A stretch of 10,026 nt of DNA from JBHIFB01 sp046760905 (GTDB lineage Bacteria; Gemmatimonadota; CAZMKB01). Shown here in pieces: positions 7,992 to 10,026 of the stretch. The DNA lies in contig JBHIFB010000117.1 in NCBI GenBank assembly GCA_046760905.1, positions 1-10,026 of the forward strand, in the 5' to 3' direction. Position numbers and translations under genes: made by a program. Numbering within the stretch: the stretch's first letter is position 1; each line of letters opens with the position of its first letter. The notes under the pieces are model-generated. The model did no database searches and was not told where the DNA came from. It saw only the letters and a program-made list of their open reading frames with translations.

Positions 7992-8651
7992 TCATGCACA
8001 AATGGCCGTATACATATATTCCAGTTTCTGCCGTACTAATCTCCTTGCCTTGAAAAGAAGCGACTTTGCGGTTCCAAGAGGTATGTCGAGGATATCAGAG
8101 ATCTCGGAGTAACTTTTCCCCTCGATGTGACGAAGAATGATTGCGGACCTGTGTTGGGGTTTGAGTTCGGATATAGCGATCTCAAGAGCCTCACCGATCT
8201 CCATTCCCTCCAGCTCACGGTCAGGGGTCAGTCCCTTAGAGGGCAACTGGAAGGTAACCTCGCCCCCTGCGACTTCGAATGGTGCATCGATGGAGACCGC
8301 ATTGGCGTTTCCATTCTTCTTCAGATAATCGATCGACAAATTCTGGGCTATCCTATATAGCCAGGTCGAGAACTTCCTGCTGGTATCAAACGTTTCGAGG
8401 TGCCGGAACAGCCTCACAAAGACATCCTGAGTGATATCCCTTGCATCCTCCGGCTCCCGTATGATCCTCAAAACGAAGCTGTAAATCTTCGCCCTGTACC
8501 TGTCAACGAGCTCCCTGAAAGCCGATTCTTCTCCCTCAATACAAAGTGAGATCAGGTCCCGATCACTTCTGGAGGCTTGTGGACCGGGAAGCACACTGAC
8601 CCAGGAGTCCTCCTGGCCGGTTGCCGATATGGTTTTGATTTCTGGACTCAT
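7992..8651 (-). CDS. ECF (sigma-70 family, RpoE-like) sigma factor
   Basis: A 219-aa alternative sigma factor. Seen: region 2 at about 44-112 (FRELVDRY, then DITQDVFVRLFRHLETFDTS and FSTWLYRIAQNLSIDYLKK), a linker of about 40 residues, and region 4 at about 153-210 with ELKPQHRSAIILRHIEGKSY, SEISDILDIPLGTAKSLLFK and ARRLVRQKL. An N-terminal extension of about 30 residues precedes region 2. The start at ATG 8651 is preferred because AGGAG lies 5 nt upstream; the same frame stays open to an ATG at 8750, but that extension overlaps the small-protein gene in another frame. It starts 8 bases after that gene's stop, and the shared TAGGAG serves as both stop and ribosome site. No zinc-finger or other anti-sigma gene follows, which is unusual for ECF genes. 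Confidence 0.93.
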   Translation of the reverse strand: MSPEIKTISATGQEDSWVSVLPGPQASRSDRDLISLCIEGEESAFRELVDRYRAKIYSFVLRIIREPEDARDITQDVFVRLFRHLETFDTSRKFSTWLYRIAQNLSIDYLKKNGNANAVSIDAPFEVAGGEVTFQLPSKGLTPDRELEGMEIGEALEIAISELKPQHRSAIILRHIEGKSYSEISDILDIPLGTAKSLLFKARRLVRQKLEYMYTAICA

Positions 8652-8659
8652 CGCTGCTC

Positions 8660-8797
8660 CTAGAATGCCCTGCCTATGAAGTTCATGCATACTGCGAGAG
8701 CTGCAATATAGAGAATGACGATGGCAGAGGTTTCTCCCAGAATGATCCATAGGTCCTGGTTTCTTTCAGCCGTTTTGCCGGTTTTCGCGGTTTTCAT
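8660..8797 (-). CDS. 45-aa single-span membrane protein upstream of the ECF sigma gene
   Basis: A short gene that I do not recognise. It has a strong ribosome site (GGAAGGAGG ending 6 nt before ATG 8797-8795) and ends in TAG at 8662-8660. The protein has a basic N-terminus rich in Lys-Thr repeats (MKTAKTGKTAERNQD), then a hydrophobic span at about 17-41 starting WIILGETSAIVILY, and a short FIGRAF tail. The N-terminus is probably cytoplasmic by the positive-inside rule. Its stop codon overlaps the sigma gene's Shine-Dalgarno, so the two should be translated together, and it is the first gene after the sigma-54-type promoter. Possible roles are a membrane tether or inhibitor for the ECF factor, a small partner of the ABC transporter, or a coupling leader; none is shown by sequence. 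Confidence 0.72.
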   Translation of the reverse strand: MKTAKTGKTAERNQDLWIILGETSAIVILYIAALAVCMNFIGRAF

Positions 8798-8841
8798 TGC
8801 GTGCCTCCTTCCGCTGGGACCTGTTTCTGCCAGACTTTGAA

Positions 8842-8857
8842 ATCAACAACCGTGCCA
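8842..8857 (-). promoter_or_regulatory. Sigma-54 (-24/-12) promoter of the small protein-ECF-ABC operon
   Basis: On the minus strand TGGCAC, 5 bases, TTGAT. The -24 half is perfect to the TGGCAC-N5-TTGCW consensus and followed by G as in TGGCACG. The -12 half has A in place of the usual C. Transcription would begin near 8832, leaving a leader of about 35 bases that contains the strong ribosome site of the first gene. Enhancer-like sites lie 65-100 bases upstream, the usual place. Confidence 0.7.
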
Positions 8858-8892
8858 GTATCGTTTCTTTTTGTTTTTCAAGGAGTTATGTG

Positions 8893-8912
8893 AAAAAAGG
8901 CCTCGCTGAGGC
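8893..8912 (-). terminator. Hairpin plus T-run between enhancer sites and sigma-54 promoter
   Basis: Minus strand: GCCTC, loop AGC, GAGGC, C, TTTTTT. It has the form of an intrinsic terminator for minus-strand transcription, yet no minus-strand gene is seen upstream of it within the window. It could insulate the sigma-54 promoter from read-through or antisense transcripts coming from the right. Confidence 0.5.
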
Positions 8913-8919
8913 TTCAAGA

Positions 8920-8960
8920 AGTGTCCGCACAGGAACGATAGCTGTTCGCCAGCGGACACT
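8920..8960. promoter_or_regulatory. 41-bp inverted repeat: paired binding sites (probable NtrC-type enhancer)
   Basis: Outer arms AGTGTCCGC (8920-8928) and GCGGACACT (8952-8960) are exact inverse repeats. Inner arms GAAC (8933-8936) and GTTC (8944-8947) share the same centre at 8940. It can also be read as two tandem 16-bp dyads: TGTTCGCCAGCGGACA (8943-8958, form TGTYCGC-N2-GCGRACA) and the poorer TGTCCGCACAGGAACG (8922-8937). These start 21 bp apart, two helical turns. This spacing suits two dimers of the divergent response regulator bound on one DNA face upstream of the sigma-54 promoter. The site could also control the regulator's own promoter. Confidence 0.7.
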
Positions 8961-8970
8961 AAAGATGCTG

Positions 8971-8999
8971 TTGACGCCGGATGATCAGCGTGGTAACTT
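8971..8999 (+). promoter_or_regulatory. Candidate sigma-70 promoter of the response-regulator gene
   Basis: TTGACG (8971-8976), 17 bases, TAACTT (8994-8999). The -35 is near consensus with ideal spacing; the -10 is poor. It lies about 80 bases before the regulator start and 10 bases beyond the inverted repeat, so the bound regulator could affect it. Confidence 0.4.
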
Positions 9000-9079
9000 A
9001 ATGGTGGCAGCTTCCATTGATCGGGCTTGGATGTTCAATTCGTTTAGAACACGCTAGGAAAATCACGAAATATTAACTG

Positions 9080-10026
9080 ATGAACACAAAATCGGGTAGA
9101 ATACTTATCGTCGACGATGACGAAGACGTCCTCCAGGCGGCGAGGCTTTTTCTCAAGCAGCATTTTGCAGTTGTACACACGGAGAAAGACCCCCAGAAGC
9201 TCCCCTCTCTCCTGAAGAAGGAGAGCTACGATGTCATACTGCTGGACATGAATTTCACCAGGGATCTCACCAGCGGGATAGAAGGTTTTCACTGGCTGGA
9301 CAAGATCCTCGAGATCGATCCCGCCGCCGTTGTCGTCTTGATAACCGCTTACGGGGATGTGGAAATGGCCGTTCGCGCCATCAAAGAGGGTGCGACTGAT
9401 TTCGTGCTGAAACCATGGCAGAATGAGAAACTGCTTGCAACTATATCGGCAGCCACAAACCTCAGGCGATCCCGCATTGAGGCAGACAGCCTCCGCCTCA
9501 GGCAGAGGCAACTCAGTGCCGATCTGGACCAGCCCTTCCACGATTTCATCGGCACCAGTCAGGCGATTCAGAACGTGTTCAGTACCATCGAAAAGGTCTC
9601 AAGGACTGATGCGAATGTGCTGATACTCGGAGAAAACGGCACCGGGAAGGAGCTGGTTGCCAGGGAGCTCCACAGGCGATCGCCCCGGGCCGATGAGGTG
9701 TTCATCAGTGTCGATATGGGAGCGTTGCATGAGACGCTCTTCGCAAGCGAACTTTTCGGCCATGTGAAGGGCGCTTTCACGGACGCAAAGGAAGATCGTG
9801 CCGGCAGATTCGAGATAGCTTCCGGCGGCACACTCTTTTTGGATGAAATCGGTAACCTCCCCCCGCCCTTCCAGGCCAAGCTCCTCAGTGCTCTCGAGAA
9901 CAGGGAGATCTTCCGCCTTGGATCGAACAAGCCGATCCCAATAGATATTCGGCTCATCAGCGCGACAAACAGGCCGATACACGAGATGGCCGCGAGGAAG
10001 CAGTTCCGGCAGGATTTGCTTTACAG
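9080..10026 (+). CDS. NtrC-family sigma-54-dependent response regulator, 3' end cut by window
   Basis: A two-component activator that, when phosphorylated, oligomerises and uses ATP to open sigma-54 promoters. 315 codons are visible. Receiver domain, about 7-125: acidic pocket Asp12/Asp13, phospho-acceptor Asp56 (LLDMNF), Thr89 and Lys111 (LKPW). A linker helix follows at about 125-150. AAA+ domain from about 155: Walker A GENGTGK (184-190), sigma-54 contact loop GAFTDA (231-236; classical form GAFTGA), Walker B GGTLFLDEIGNL (249-260), sensor I RLISATN (291-297), and FRQDLLY (309-315), just before the arginine-finger region. The helix-turn-helix end lies outside the window. An in-frame TAA sits two codons before ATG 9080-9082, so this start is firm, although the nearest AGGA is 20 nt upstream. 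Divergent placement next to the enhancer-like repeat suggests it controls the ECF-ABC operon. Its sensor kinase is not in view. Confidence 0.95.
   Translation, partial: MNTKSGRILIVDDDEDVLQAARLFLKQHFAVVHTEKDPQKLPSLLKKESYDVILLDMNFTRDLTSGIEGFHWLDKILEIDPAAVVVLITAYGDVEMAVRAIKEGATDFVLKPWQNEKLLATISAATNLRRSRIEADSLRLRQRQLSADLDQPFHDFIGTSQAIQNVFSTIEKVSRTDANVLILGENGTGKELVARELHRRSPRADEVFISVDMGALHETLFASELFGHVKGAFTDAKEDRAGRFEIASGGTLFLDEIGNLPPPFQAKLLSALENREIFRLGSNKPIPIDIRLISATNRPIHEMAARKQFRQDLLY

Noticed and set aside
8652..8750. Upstream 33-residue extension of the ECF sigma gene to ATG 8750
   Set aside because: The extension reads through the small-protein gene in another frame, is not sigma-like, and ATG 8651 has a much better ribosome site.
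1..10026. tRNA, rRNA, CRISPR arrays, insertion sequences
   Set aside because: No cloverleaf, tandem spaced repeats, transposase motifs or IS-type terminal repeats were seen on reading both strands.

Overview
The window looks like chromosomal DNA from an uncultured or little-studied Gram-negative bacterium. The clues are a very large two-module FtsX/MacB-type permease, a sigma-54 response regulator of the kind common in the FCB group (Bacteroidota and relatives), and heavy use of AGG/AGA arginine codons. This placement is an inference from gene style; no rRNA or marker gene is present.

Layout, left to right. (1) 1-1645, minus strand: an amino-sugar salvage pair, murQ (MurNAc-6-phosphate etherase) followed with an 8-base overlap by a BadF/BadG-family amino-sugar kinase that runs off the left edge. 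(2) 1913-4243, minus: a polytopic membrane protein with a C-terminal sulfatase/alkaline-phosphatase-superfamily domain. It has Thr at the nucleophile position, so it is more likely a phospho-group transferase or hydrolase than a true sulfatase. It is visibly more AT-rich than its neighbours. (3) 4244-4582: a gap holding a weak terminator for the next operon and a 44-codon plus-strand remnant resembling the C-terminus of a thioredoxin-fold protein. (4) 4583-8797, minus: an operon in transcription order of a 45-aa single-span membrane protein, an ECF sigma factor, a remnant of a membrane-fusion (periplasmic adaptor) gene, an ABC ATPase and an 805-aa FtsX-type permease. (5) 8798-9079: a divergent regulatory region. 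(6) 9080 to the right edge, plus: an NtrC-family response regulator, cut by the window.

The most interesting part is the divergent unit at 4583-10026. The control region carries a 41-bp inverted repeat that resolves into two 16-bp sites 21 bp apart, then a sigma-54-type -24/-12 promoter reading into the small-protein/ECF/ABC operon. The divergent gene encodes just the kind of activator that would bind there. The simplest model is phosphorylated NtrC-type regulator, then sigma-54 promoter, then ECF sigma plus a MacB/LolCDE-like transporter, i.e. a two-tier sigma cascade tied to an envelope-stress or export pump. Two things are unusual: no anti-sigma factor follows the ECF gene (only the 45-aa membrane protein precedes it), and the adaptor gene such pumps normally need has decayed to about 59 codons.
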